DNA of 64,000 bases from Cacajao melanocephalus (GCA_963573385.1 CAUYLG010070416.1:1-64000), one strand, 5' to 3'. Counted from the first letter of the stretch, positions 1 to 27,168 are shown. The notes: generated from the sequence alone by a model not told the origin. A program made the numbers and translations.

Positions 1-203
1 TATGATATATATGATATATCATGTATATATCACATATATATACCCCATGATATATATATCATATATATGATAGATATACCCCATGATATATATGTATATA
101 TGATATATATGATATATCATGTATATATGATATATATAGCCCATGATATATATATGATATATATACCCCATGATATATATATATGATATATATATTGATA
201 TAT

Positions 204-234
<31 letters not shown>

Positions 235-236
235 TA
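1..236. repeat. AT-rich minisatellite array plus (TAGA)n
   Basis: Degenerate TATATGATATA units alternate with a recurring CCCCATGATATATAT box (near 45, 80, 138 and 166). The array ends in about seven TAGA units at 203-232. It lies in a CROCC intron and is cut by the window edge. The minus-strand open frame across it is a repeat artefact rich in Tyr/Ile. Confidence 0.9.
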
Positions 237-307
237 AAAAGAAGCTGATAATCCTGCTTGCCTCCAAGGAGGGAAGGGGAATGTGTGGGGTCAGAGGTGA
301 GAGAGAG

Positions 308-430
308 GCATGCACCACCATGCCCAGGTAAATTTTTGTATTTTTAGTAGACAGGGTTTCACCATGTGTGTGCCACCACACTGGGTGACAATAAAATGAC
401 TCCATCTCAGAAAAAAAAGAAAAGAAAAAA
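308..430. mobile_element. Rearranged Alu remnant
   Basis: 308-367 reads as the interior of a minus-strand Alu. At 370-430 it switches to the 3' end and A-rich tail of a plus-strand Alu, so the piece is an inversion or recombination product. Confidence 0.7.
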
Positions 431-452
431 CTAAAGCAAGACTATTTGTGAC

Positions 453-743
<291 letters not shown>

Positions 744-770
744 TTAACCTCTCTTTAAAATGAGGAGAAT

Positions 771-1421
<651 letters not shown>

Positions 1422-1674
1422 AAGAAAAGATTACTAACTAGAATGTTGTTAATGTACCAAATGAAACACCTTGGCCTCCTGCCTTGGGGCTCTCTCTGCA
1501 GCCTCCCCAACACTGTTGTTGAGCTGACAGCTCACACCGATCAGACGCTCTTGCTCAAGGATCAGGCAGGCCCCAGCTCCCCACTGAGGCAGGCTCTCCC
1601 TTCTCTGCAGTGGCTCTTCGTTGCAACCCCTCCGGCTGCCATGGGCTCCCACCTCCATGCCTTTGCTCAAGCCA

Positions 1675-1850
1675 TTGCTTCTGCTTAGTGTGCTTGCTGC
1701 TCTGCTTCAACCCTATCCATCCCTCGAGGCTCTGTACAACTTCCATCTCCTCCACAAAGAGATTTTTCTGATCTCCTCACCCCTCCCATCCTCCTGAGCC
1801 TCCAGAACTTATCCCACTTACATATCACTGACCACTTGCTTCCTCAGTCT
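1675..1850 (+). mobile_element. L2 fragment
   Basis: Pyrimidine-rich L2 3'-end-like text (TTTCTGATCTCCTCACCCC and the following cysteine-type tail). Diverged; recognised by pattern only. Confidence 0.5.
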
Positions 1851-1944
1851 AGAATTTGGGGGATCTATGTCTTTTCATCACTAGATCTTTTCATCACTAT
1901 GTCTTTTTATCACTAGTGAGGCCCTTGGTAGCAAAGCCGAATAT

Positions 1945-2160
1945 ACCAGTGGATTAAAATCAGGCACTTCAAACTCTGAGTCAGCTGCTTATGTACTACT
2001 GTGTGACCTCAGGAAGATCACTCAACCTCTCTGTGCCTCAATGTCCTCATCTGTAAAATGGGGATGATCACAGTTCCTACCTCACAGAGTCGCTGTGAAT
2101 ATTAGTTGAAATGAAATATACAAAGAGCCTAGCTCTGAGTAAACATCTCGCAAATGCTGA
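1945..2160 (+). mobile_element. MIR element
   Basis: Contains the MIR core TGTGTGACCTCAGGAAGATC and CTCATCTGTAAAATGGGG, followed by the GTAAAC-type 3' end. The rest of 1423-2300 shows nothing recognisable. Confidence 0.8.
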
Positions 2161-2304
2161 CTGCCATGATTGTGGTAATGGTTAATTATTACAAGTTGCC
2201 TCTGTCTTCACAGGCCCATGTACACGGTAGGTGCCTTGAGTTGAGCTGGATGCAAAGAGCAGGACTGGCTCTCAGCTGCTGCCCCATCCCCGGCCAGGCC
2301 TCAC

Positions 2305-12164
<9,860 letters not shown>

Positions 12165-12300
12165 GGAGGGGACGCCGTGGGCACCCCCAGCCCCCTTCTC
12201 CAGTACTCCAAGACTAGCTCGGTCAGCACTCCCCACAGCCAGGCTGCTGTGCTGAGCACCAGGCGGATTAAGCTTAAATCCGGCGGCGCCCCCATGTGAC
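12165..12300 (-). promoter_or_regulatory. CROCC: CROCC promoter-proximal / 5' UTR segment (candidate)
   Basis: Upstream of the start codon, the minus strand reads a GC-rich CGGCGGCGCC-type stretch and an AT box TTTAAGCTTAAT at 12268-12279, about 105 bp before the ATG. This could be a TATA-like element giving a short 5' UTR. No transcription start can be proven from sequence. The CpG island at 19.6-20.3 kb is an alternative promoter. Confidence 0.4.
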
Positions 12301-12319
12301 CACAGCGGTGGGAGGAGCA

Positions 12320-12480
12320 GGATGGGGACTGAGCAGGAGAGGAGGGAAGCAGAGGCGGGGGTGGGGGTGGGGGGCGGAGGAGCTGAAGGAAGAGGAAGGA
12401 TGAGGGAGAGAGGAGAAGGTGGGAGAGAAAGGGAGGGAGGAGAACAGGGAATGAGGGGAGGCAAAGAGGGAAGGCACCTG
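12320..12480 (+). repeat. Polypurine tract with G-runs
   Basis: About 160 bp almost free of pyrimidines on the plus strand, with GGGGGTGGGGGTGGGGGG at about 12357-12375. It sits 160-320 bp upstream of the CROCC start codon. Confidence 0.85.
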
Positions 12481-12869
12481 GAGGTCAGGACCTCACACAC
12501 TCTCCACCCTCTGCAGGTTGCTGGGTCCTAGAGCCCTCCAAGCCCTAGGGGGTGGGGTCAGTAGCCATGTGGTGGGAAAGGCCAGAGTCCTGTCTTTGGG
12601 ACTATCTTTGCTGGCCCAGGATGGGGGCCACATGGTTAGCTAAGATGCAAGGATTTACAGCATGCTGGGAGTGCATTTTCCCACAACAGGTGCAGGGCAA
12701 AGAAAGCAGGCTGTGAGATCACCCAGACCAGGCTAGGAACTTAGGTGGGCATGAGCGGTCCAGCCTGGACTGATGAGCATCTGTGCAACATCTGCAGCAC
12801 TTCTAGGTCTGACCTAGACACAGTGGTAGAGCCTGGAAGCCCAAATGCCCCAGCCTTGCCCTTCAGGCA

Positions 12870-13060
12870 CTTACCCACCCCAGCCCCCACTAGCTGGGTG
12901 CACCAGGGACAATGACTTTGTCTCTCTGAGCTCAGTGTCCTCTTCTGTAAGTTGTGATAATATTGGAGTTGTCCGGGGATGAAACAAAATATCGTGTGTG
13001 CATGATCAGCACATGACACAGTGCTGGGGGGTCACGCAGTCAACACTCAAGAAATACTCA
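12870..13060 (+). mobile_element. MIR element
   Basis: Reads ACTTTGTCTCTCTGAGCTCA, TCTTCTGTAAGTTGTGATAA and CAGCACATGACACAGTGCTG in MIR order. Confidence 0.65.
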
Positions 13061-13095
13061 TTTCATTAATTTGAAAACCCAAAAGGCACAGTCCA

Positions 13096-13395
13096 GGTTG
13101 GGTACTGTGGCTCATGCCTGTCATCTCAACACTTTGGGAGGCCAAGACGGGTGGATCACTGAGGTCAGGAGTTCGAGACCAGCCTGACCAAAATGGTGAA
13201 ACCCCGTCTTTACTAAAAATACAAAAATTAGCCAAGCATGGTGGCGCATGCCTATAATGCCCGATACTGAGATCCGGGAGGCTGAGGCAAGAGAATTGCT
13301 TGAACCCAGGAGGCGGAGGTTGCAGTAAGCCAAGATTGCGCCATTGCACTCCAGCCTGGGCAACAAGAGGGAAACTTTGTCTCAAAAAAAAAAAA
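13096..13395 (+). mobile_element. Alu, full length
   Basis: Begins GGTTGGGTACTGTGGCTC and ends in a 13-A tail. Single-base changes throughout indicate moderate age. Confidence 0.92.
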
Positions 13396-13609
13396 CCACA
13401 CACCTACACAAAAGGCGCAGTCCCTATATCCCAGGGTCCTGACACCCAGAGGTCACCCACCACCTCCCACTGTTCCTTCCCTGGGGCAAGGAGGCTATGT
13501 GGTGTAGTGGTTAGGTCCACAGCTCTGGCGTCAGTATCAGGTCTGAGGTTGCATGTGAGACACAGCTCTGTCACTTGCAACCATGGTATTCAAGACAGTA
13601 TGACCTTCA

Positions 13610-13952
<343 letters not shown>

Positions 13953-14130
13953 AAATACAAAAATTAGCCAGGGCATGGTGGCATGCACATGTAGTCCCAG
14001 CTACTCAGGAGGCTGAGGCAGGAGAATCACTTGAACACAGGAGGAGGAGGAGGCTGCAGTGAGGGGAAATTGTGCCACAGCACTCCAGCCTGAGTGACAG
14101 AGCAAGACTCTGTCAAAATAAAATAAAATA
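13953..14130 (+). mobile_element. Alu right arm
   Basis: Begins in the mid-linker (AATACAAAAATTAGCCAGG) and ends (AAAAT)n. A GAGGAGGAGGAGG run interrupts the B side. Confidence 0.88.
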
Positions 14131-14132
14131 AG

Positions 14133-14321
<189 letters not shown>

Positions 14322-14424
14322 TCAAAGGCGGCCGCTGTTCCTATCTTCATTAGCATCACATATGGGCTCCTGCTGTCTCAGCCCTTGGCCTCTGGGTGCC
14401 CTCTGCTCTGTGCTGTGCCCCAAA

Positions 14425-14600
14425 GTGGAGATATTCACATTATCTCTCTAAATCCTTACTTCGACCCATTTCCAGATGAGAAAACTGAGGCTCAGAGAGA
14501 TTAGGGCTCTCACCTATTCAAGGTGACATGCTTCAGGGAGGTGGTGAGCCCAAAGCTTATTCCACTTAGACTAGCAGCCTCCCAGTAAGTGACTGAAGGG
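14425..14600 (-). mobile_element. MIR element
   Basis: Plus strand shows the complement of MIR: CAGATGAGAAAACTGAGGCT, then CAGAGAGATTAGGG. Confidence 0.75.
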
Positions 14601-14807
14601 CAAGGCCAGGGCATTCGTGCTTTGAGGTTCTACTACTGTGTCTAGGTCAGCCCCAGAATGCCACAGGTGCTGTATAAATGCTCATCAGTCCAGGATGGAC
14701 CACTCATGCCCAACTAAGGAATCTGCCCTGCAGATGAAGAACCAAGAAACGGGGCCAAGTTGCAATGGCAAGCAAGCTAGATATGGGCAAAACTGAACCA
14801 GCCACTG

Positions 14808-15098
14808 GCCGGGTGCGGTGCCTCACGCCTGTAATCCCAACACTTTGGAAGGCCGAGGCAGGTGGATCGCTTGAGGTCAGGATTTCTAGACCAACCTAGG
14901 CAACATGGTGAAACCTCGTCTCTATTAAAAATATAAAAATTAGCTGGGTGTGGTGGTGGACGCCTGTGATCCCAGCTACTTGGGAGGCTGACGCACAAGA
15001 CCACTTGAAACCAGGAGGCAGAAGTTGCAGTGAGATGTGATTGCACCACTGCACTCCAGCGTGGGTGACAGAGTAAGACTCTGTCTCAAAAAACAAAC
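14808..15098 (+). mobile_element. Alu, full length with TSD
   Basis: Flanked by AACTGAACCAGCCA (14791-14804) and AACTAAACCAGCCA (15100-15113), a clear target-site duplication with one substitution. Confidence 0.93.
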
Positions 15099-15101
15099 AA
15101 A

Positions 15102-15540
15102 CTAAACCAGCCAGCAGCGGAGAGCTGCCACTGCAAACCCCAGGGACACCCACTCTTCTGCCTCTACGCAGCCTCCAAAAACCCCCTCTACAGGCTGCAC
15201 ACCTGTCACCAGAGCAGGGGGAAGCCACAAGTACCCCTGGGCCAGCATGTCCAGCCTTGCATGCCCGGCTCAGCAGAGGGGGCCCCAGATGTCCTTGGGG
15301 GACTGAGTGAAATATTCTATGCCTTCTCCTGACCGCGGCCCTGAGGGTTGGGGGGAATGAGACAGGATGTCAGCCCCTGGCACCAGGTGACACCTATCCT
15401 TGGCTCCATCACCAAAATTCTCCCCCTAGAATTCTTCTGGTTTCTGTGGGTCCCAAGAAGTCACATCTGAACCCTGTGTATGTGTCCACCACTTCCACTC
15501 AATTCTCTAAAAACATGACTGAATTCCTCCTAAAAATCTG
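15102..15540. other. Intergenic, no gene seen
   Basis: Mixed-composition DNA 5' of CROCC. No repeat family, exon or RNA recognised. Confidence 0.4.
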
Positions 15541-15544
15541 GATG

Positions 15545-15770
15545 TTAATAGCTTCAGCATCTGGACACCTGGACTCCAGTCTTGGCTCACCAGCCCTTCA
15601 CCAGCTGTGTGACCCTACCCCAGTGTCTTCACCTCTCTGAGCCTCAGTTTCCTCATCTGCAAAATGGGATAATAATGGTGCCTGTTTCTAGTGTGAGCAT
15701 TAAATAAAATACTCCATGCTTAGCTATATGCTTGGTATGGTGTGGCAGAAACTGCAATGTGATCACTACA
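15545..15770 (+). mobile_element. MIR element
   Basis: CAGCTGTGTGACCCTACCCC, CCTCAGTTTCCTCATCTGCA and ATGGGATAATAATGG in MIR order. Confidence 0.85.
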
Positions 15771-16395
15771 AAGTATGTCCGATTCCTCTTAGGAATATGG
15801 CTAAAAGCCATTTCCCGGCTGAGTGCAGTGGCTCATGCCTGTAATCCCAGCACTTTGGGAGGCTGAGGTGGGTGGATCATGAGATCAAGAGTTTGAGACC
15901 ATCCTGGCCAACGTGGTGAAAACCCATCTCTACTAAAAATACAAAAATTAGATGGGCATCGTGGCACGTGCCTGCAGTCCCAGCTGTTTGAGAGGCTGAG
16001 GCAGAATCGCTTGAACCCTGGGGTCGGAGGTTGCAGTGAGCTGAGATCACGCCATTGTACTCCATCCTGGGCTATAGAGTGAGACTCCATCTCAAAAAAA
16101 ATAAGGCCATTTCCCAGACTCCCTTGCAGTCAGATACGGCCAGGTGGTCAAGTTCTGGTCCATAGAATTAAGACAGAAATAATGCATGCCACTTTAGGCC
16201 TCGCCCATAAAATTATTTTACTCCTTCCCGGTCCGTCAGCTGGAAGGACATAATCCCAAGGTCCTAGGGTATGCTGGAACCACAAGACAGAAGGGATCTG
16301 GGTCCCTGGGTCACCACACAGAAAGCCACCTGCCAAACACCCAACAGGGCTTTTCATAAATGAGAAATAAACTTCTATTGTGCTATGCCTCTGAG
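15770..16395 (+). mobile_element. LTR-like ancient repeat interrupted by an Alu
   Basis: 15770-15816 and 16104-16395 resemble a widespread LTR-type repeat (AAGCCATTTCCCAGACTCCC, TTCTGGTCCATAGAATTAAG, GAGAAATAAACTTCTATTGT with an AATAAA signal). Family not resolved. Confidence 0.45.
15817..16103 (+). mobile_element. Alu with TSD
   Basis: Flanked by AAAGCCATTTCCC and AAGGCCATTTCCC, so it inserted into the LTR-like repeat. Confidence 0.93.
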
Positions 16396-16769
16396 GATTC
16401 AGGGTTTCACTATCACATTAGCTAGTGTTACCTTAATTACTACCTGCAGTTAAACAGCGGGTAAGTGTTGGCTGTTATTACTGTTATCATTACTATCATG
16501 AGTATTATTGGCTCTTTCTAGTACCCAAGCTAGAACCCTGTGCCTAGTCTAGGCGCTGAGCCATTATTTAGTGACAAATACAGAGGAGACACCCTTTGTA
16601 CACTTCCCTCCCCACTGCCACCCTCCAAACCTGTCTTTTGCCAGGGGTAGCGGCAGGAACTAGCCAAAAAGCCCCTCAAAGATTACTCGTGAGTTTCAAA
16701 CATAGCAGCTGCTCTTATCCGCTTACCCCTTCTTTATCCTCCTGCTGCTGACTAGAAATTATGACAAAA

Positions 16770-18505
<1,736 letters not shown>

Positions 18506-18511
18506 AGTAGG

Positions 18512-18774
18512 CTTTTTTTTTCCTTTGAGACACGGTCTTTCTCTGTTGCCCAGGCTGGAGTGTGGTGACAAAATCATGGCTCACTGTAGCCTTGACCTCC
18601 TGGCTCAAGGGATCCTCCCACCTCAGCTTCCCAAGTAGCTGGGACCACAGGTGCATGCCACCATGCCTGGTTAGTTTTTTACTTTTTGTAGAGATGAGGT
18701 CTCACCATGTTGCCCAGGCTAGTCTCAAACTCCTGAGCTCAAGCGATCCTCCCACCTCAGCCTCACAAAGTGCC
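18512..18774 (-). mobile_element. Old Alu, truncated
   Basis: AluJ-like. The 3' (left-arm start) end is lost after CACAAAGTGCCAGG. Confidence 0.88.
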
Positions 18775-19555
18775 AGGTTGGCTTAGTTCACTGCCACTTC
18801 CACAGTGCATAGCCTAAGGCCAAACCTCCATGAAGAGCTGCTGAATGAATTAATGAATGAACGAATGCTAAGAGCCAAGTAATAATAGAGGATGTTAAAT
18901 GGAAAAAGAAATGACTCCCCTTGGCTCTGGCTGGGGTCACGTTGGGCCATGGACAGTGTCAGCCACAGACTGGGATCACCGAAGGACACCAGTGAATACA
19001 TATCCAGCACCTGCTGCATCCCGGAAGTTCAGGGTGAAAATCAGGCAGTGACCCCCACAGGCGCCTTCTGGATGGAAACGGGGCCTCCCCTCCAAGAGCT
19101 GAGAGAAAGACTGGGGAGGGGAGGGTTAAATCAGGTAAATGTGTGCAGTTGGAGAGCCCCGGAGATCCATAGGTTGACTCCTGGAGTCTTGCCTGAACCC
19201 CACCGGCCTCTGCTCCCGCCACAAGATGTTTATTAAGCACCTGCTGTGAGCCCAGCGAAGGAAAACAGAAATGTCTGTTTTCTGGCGTAAACAGACAGAT
19301 GGTACCCTCAAGGCCCACTCCCTAAGGTCCCCATTCTCCAGTCGATCGTCTTCCCGAGGGAGCTGTGACCTGGTCACCAGGGGATAGACATCCGCCCAGC
19401 ACGATCATCAGACGGGTTTGTGTGAAAATCAGGAGGAAGTTCGTTCAAAATGCCCACTCCAGAGACGGTGCCGGGCACAGGGGCCTGAGGCCCCATGGTG
19501 ACAGGCGCAAGGGGTGCGGGGCCCTATCCCCACACAGCCTCCGGCGGCTCTGCCT
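18775..19555. other. Unique DNA flanking the CpG island
   Basis: No repeat or exon recognised. CG density rises from about 19360 rightwards into the island. Confidence 0.4.
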
Positions 19556-20270
19556 CCGTGGCTAGCCCAGCTGCGCGCTCTGGGCCTCAGTTTCCCCATC
19601 TGCACAATAGAGATGCTTCTGACTCGGCAGAGCTGCAGTGAAGACGAAACCGCGTCCCACACGAGGATGGCAGTGTAGGGCAGGGCCCGCACGCAGGAGC
19701 GGAAGGGGTATCTGCGGGGAGCAGCAGCCGTCTCGAGGGCCTCCCACGGCCGCCAGCGGAGCGAGGCGACCCTGGCTGGCGGAGGGACGGTCGCGCCCTG
19801 CAGGCCGGCTGCGCCGGGGCAGGCCCTGGCCTCCAGTCGCGCCCCGCGACAATCCGGGCAGGATGCGCGGCAGGACGCGGCGGGGCATCCACAGAGACCG
19901 TCGGGCACGCTCTCCTGGCCTCCGGGGCCGGGCACTGAACCCAGCACCCCCAGCCCCGGGTGCGCAGCTCCAGCCCGCCCCCAGGCGCGCGGCCTTCTCT
20001 GCCGGGAGCGCGTCCGTCCCGCCCCCGCGCACGCGCGCGTCCCCGGCCTCCTACCTTCGCGCGCCTTCGCCGCAGCGACTGCCGCCGAGGCCGAGCGGGC
20101 CGGACCGGGCGGGCGGGGCGGAGCGTCCCCGCCATAGGGCGGGAGGAACCGGGGGCGGAGCCTGCGCCGTGCGGAAGTTGGGCGGGGGCAGGGGGCGGGG
20201 CGGAGGTAGGGGGCGGGGCGGGCGCCGGGAGCCGTGTGTCTGCAGCGCTCACAGGGGCTGCCAAGGGAGG
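19556..20270. promoter_or_regulatory. CpG island, likely promoter
   Basis: Very CG-dense, with CGCGCG runs at 20025-20065 and many GC boxes (GGGCGG/GGGGCGG) at 20105-20225, the classical Sp1-type pattern of a housekeeping promoter. It lies 7.4 kb upstream of the CROCC start codon, between CROCC and the 3' end of NECAP2. Long open frames across it on both strands are composition artefacts. Confidence 0.85.
20055..20170 (-). other. Candidate untranslated first exon (upstream CROCC exon?)
   Basis: The minus strand reads GCGGCGAAGGCGCGCGAAG followed by GTAGGAGG, a good donor whose last exon base is 20055. GC boxes lie just upstream. The simplest reading is a non-coding exon spliced towards CROCC. 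No strong acceptor was seen upstream of the CROCC ATG, so a lncRNA exon is equally possible. Confidence 0.4.
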
Positions 20271-20422
20271 ACACGCCTCGTGCGCCCTACCGCCTGCCTC
20301 CCCTCACCTCCTGGCAAGCCAGGCGCCTCCAGCATCACGAATGAGGATTCAAGACGAACGAAGCACGAGGCTCAAGGCTTCGCAGTTGCAAGGCCGCAGC
20401 ACAGGCTCGAAACCTCGACTCG

Positions 20423-20697
<275 letters not shown>

Positions 20698-21150
20698 CCG
20701 ACCCGGCTGCAGAGTCCCCCTGCGGTCTGGCCGGCTGGGCCTTAAAGGCCTGAAACTCCTGAGCACTGACTCATCGCCCAGCCAGACGGAGGAGGAGTAC
20801 ATACGTTCCCTGCCAGCCCCCTCACACACCCCCAGCGGCTGTCCAGAGGCTTTGGTGATTTGACCCGTTGGGGAGAATGACTTTGTTTTCCTGACTGACG
20901 TGCAGCCCTGGGGAAGGCACTCTGGCCTGCTTGTTCGCCTGTAAAATGTGCTTCTGCATCTGCTGCCGTCCCTTCCCGCAGGCTCGTGGCTTCCCCGAGA
21001 TGGGATGGAGCTAAGACCAGAGAGGGAACCGTGGTTTTGAGACTCAACCCGGCGGTGCGCCTGTCTCATGTCCTTTCCACTGTAACATTATGTTCGTTCC
21101 ACCCCCTCACTGGACTTCGACCTCCCTCTTTTCTTGAAGACAGAGGATGA

Positions 21151-21457
<307 letters not shown>

Positions 21458-22239
21458 GAAATCATTCGTTTTCAAAGGGAGAGGCAGCTCTGAATCTCCA
21501 GGACTGAGGGAGGGATGTGTTTGGTTTGAAAACGCATGTCTAATGTAATGATTTTGTATTTTCCAAACACAGTACCCAGAAAGAACGGCCAGCAGGCCCT
21601 CAGCTGATGGTTGGTTCTGTGTTTCCTGCCTGGTAGGAGGGGAGCAGTGGAAGTTTCATCTTTGTCAAAGAGGAACCTGTTTGTAACATCTGAAAAACTG
21701 CACTAGAGGCTGCCAGTGTGCCCTTCGGAGTCTGACGCCTGGCACAGTGCAAGCAAGGCTGTGGCCTGGGCCAGGGCTGAGCTGTTGGGCAGGAGAGATT
21801 CAGGCCAGTCCTTGGGGTTTGGGGTGGAAGGGTGACGTTACCATGATTGGAAGGAAGGGCACAGTTTCCCTGAGGTGTCCCTGGCCCAACTGCAGAAGGG
21901 CTAACTGACATTTGCCAGTAAGCACAGCTGGCCCCTGGGTGCCCAGCATGGCCCAGGTCTGTGTGACCCTGTATGGAGTCCCCAGACTTGCTGTGTCCCT
22001 GTCCAGGCCCTGGTGGGCTCATGGCCTTACCAGTCTAGTTCTGATGCTGTCTGTCCCTGTGAAGCCCATTCCAGTGTTCATATCACCAGGGCTAGGTTCA
22101 GGCCTCTGTCCTTGCCCCTCCCTCCAGGGGACCTTGAGTCTCCCTTGGTGACAGTACCTGCACCCTGCGGGCAGCCTGCGCTGGCTGTGAACCACACTGC
22201 CGGCTGCTTCCTCTTGTAATGTTCCCACTCTGTCCACGG
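21458..22239. other. Intergenic unique DNA
   Basis: No gene, RNA or clear repeat seen. 22391-22930 is similar. Confidence 0.4.
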
Positions 22240-22390
22240 TACTCCTCTGAACACTTCCATGAAGCAGGTTCTAGGATCGTCTCCATTTTATAGAAGGGGA
22301 GATAGAGGATCAGAGACATGCAGTCACTTGCCCAAGGACACACAGCGTGAACTTCAGTAGCTTCCAATCCCATGCTCTTTCCTCTACACC
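22240..22390 (-). mobile_element. MIR element
   Basis: Complement of MIR: TCTCCATTTTATAGAAGGGG, CACTTGCCCAAGGACACACA, CCATGCTCTTTCC. Confidence 0.75.
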
Positions 22391-23111
22391 ATGCTGCCTC
22401 ACTTGAGGTTTTAAGGGGGGGTGGCAAACACAGCTCCTCTCCCCTTGACCCTCTCACTCCCAAAGCCCACAGGACCCTGCTGCAGGGAGGCACATACTTA
22501 CTCCCGTCCTCCTTGTGGGGGTCTTCCAGCTCCCCCCTCTGTGAAGAGCCTAGGTTCCCTGCTGTGCTGACTCCTTGACTCCGCTCAGCTTAGCCTGATG
22601 GGCCTGCGGTCATTTGAATCCCCAGTGCTGCCCCCCACCGGTCACCTTGTCCTGTCACCAGGTGGTGACTAGCCCAGTGACCCCCAGGACCACCCACCAG
22701 AAAAGAGTCATACCAGGTGCTCACTTGCTCACTGCAGAGGGTTCTAAATCCACAACTCAGGTAACAGGGAAACAAGTAACTGACTGGAGTTACCACCCTC
22801 AGGTTGCTAAGGCCAAGTGCCTGCCAAATCCAGCGGCGAGGCTAGGGTGGACTCTGCCCACCATCAGCAAAACCACATTCACCAGGAGGCTTAGAGGACA
22901 GTGCTCTGGTTAACTGGATTTGCTGGGCATCTGAAGGCTAACTTTCAGAGTCTTTCTATCATGCCAGAATTGAATAGCAAAAAATCAGAAAGACCTAAAC
23001 GTTCAGCAGTAGGGGACCTGTGTAATAAACCATGAGTTATTCATATACTGGGCTGCTATGATGTCATTCCAAATGTTATAGAACATTCAATGACTGGAGA
23101 AATGGTTACGA

Positions 23112-23118
23112 GATATAC

Positions 23119-23152
<34 letters not shown>
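23112..23152. repeat. (AT)n microsatellite
   Basis: About 20 TA/AT dinucleotides directly abutting the poly-T of the next Alu. Confidence 0.95.
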
Positions 23153-23182
<30 letters not shown>

Positions 23183-23461
23183 TGGAGTCTTGCTCTGTCG
23201 CCCAGGCTGGAGTATGCTAGGGCAATCTCGGCTCACTGCAACCTCCAACTCCCGCATTTAAGCAATTCTCTTGTCTCAGCCTCCTGAGTAGCTGGGATTA
23301 CAGGTGACCACCACAGCACCCAGCTAATTTTTTGTACTTTTAGTAGAGACCGGGCTTCTCCGTGTTAGCCTGGCTGGTCTTGAACTCTTGACCTCAGGTG
23401 ATCTGTCCACCTAGGCTTCCCAAAGTGCTGAGATTACAGGCATGAGCCACCGCGCCCAGCC
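23152..23461 (-). mobile_element. Alu with TSD-like flanks
   Basis: Starts with about 26 Ts. TGGTTACGAGATATA on the left and TGGTTATGATATATT on the right mark the insertion site. Confidence 0.92.
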
Positions 23462-23534
23462 TGGTTATGATATATTAAGTGAAAGGTTCAGAGAAGTAAT
23501 ACAGAATAAGCCCATATTGTGAAAAACAAACAGT

Positions 23535-24433
<899 letters not shown>

Positions 24434-24445
24434 CTAAGTATAGGC

Positions 24446-24767
<322 letters not shown>

Positions 24768-24814
24768 TGAAAAAATGGTACATTTACATGGTTCAAAATT
24801 CAAATAGGTCCAGG

Positions 24815-24882
24815 GGTGAGCCCTGGAGTTTGAGACCAGCCTAGGCAAAAAAGAGAGACCCCTGTCTCTATTTTTTTAAAAA
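24815..24882 (+). mobile_element. Alu left-arm fragment
   Basis: Only the GAGTTTGAGACCAGCC to mid-linker part remains, directly before a full Alu. Confidence 0.75.
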
Positions 24883-24884
24883 TT

Positions 24885-25328
<444 letters not shown>

Positions 25329-25332
25329 TTCA

Positions 25333-25632
<300 letters not shown>

Positions 25633-25671
25633 TTACAGGCTTTGTATGGTTGGCTAAAAAAAATATCTGTT

Positions 25672-25971
<300 letters not shown>

Positions 25972-26264
25972 TCAAGCTGCAGTGAGGAAAAATTGATCTT
26001 TTCCCTACTCACTCAGTCCACAGAGCATGGTATCTTTCTCACTCCCAGCTCATAGAAATCCACAACTATTAAGCACCTACTGTATGCCCATGAGGTATTT
26101 CAGTAGCTTTCAATCACCAATGGAATCACCCTTGGCCTGTCATTCCTACATGCGACGGCTCTTGTAATCCATGTGGAGGGAATGGGACCTTTCATGTCTT
26201 ACGTAGATCTTATGTGCCAGGCATTGCAGGGAGCACCGCTCCAAAGAAGTAAACAACCTCACTA

Positions 26265-26395
26265 AAAGCATGGATGCTGGAGCCAGACTGCCTAGGTTCC
26301 AATCCCAGCTCTGCCACTTACCAACCATGTGACTTTGAACAAATTACATAATTTCTCTGCATTTCTCATTTTTAAAACAGGAATGAGTACTGCTA
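26265..26395 (+). mobile_element. MIR fragment
   Basis: GCTGGAGCCAGACTGCCTAG and CAACCATGTGACTTTGAACA are the MIR 5' half. Confidence 0.85.
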
Positions 26396-26543
26396 TAAAC
26401 ATTTGTGTCCGCCCCTCACCTCCAAATTCATATTGAAACCTAATCCCCAGTGTGATGGTATTTGGAGGTGAGGTCTTTGGGAGGTGATTGTGTCATAAGG
26501 GTAGAGTTCTCACAAATAGTAATGTCCTTATAAAGAAGCCCCA

Positions 26544-26973
<430 letters not shown>

Positions 26974-27168
26974 ATCCCCAGAAAACTCTATTGCCCCTTC
27001 CACCATGTGAGGTTACAGCAAAAAGCCTCACCAGACACTGAATCTGCTGGTGCCTTGATCTTGGACTTCCTAGCCTCCAGAACTATGAGCAAAAAATGTC
27101 CTTTGTGTATAAACCACCCAGGCTATATTACTGTCATAGTCCCAAATAGACTAAAACAAGTATTTACT

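Larger units (their letters stand above)
22940..23534 (+). mobile_element. Old L1 3' fragment, interrupted
   Basis: 22940-23111 and 23462-23534 resemble an L1M 3' end (AAACCATGAGTTATTCATAT, TATATTAAGTGAAAGGTTC). Broken by an (AT)n run and an Alu. Confidence 0.5.

Noticed and set aside
19..405. 128-codon Tyr/Ile-rich open frame on the minus strand
   Set aside because: It is the translation of the AT-rich tandem array and an Alu piece.
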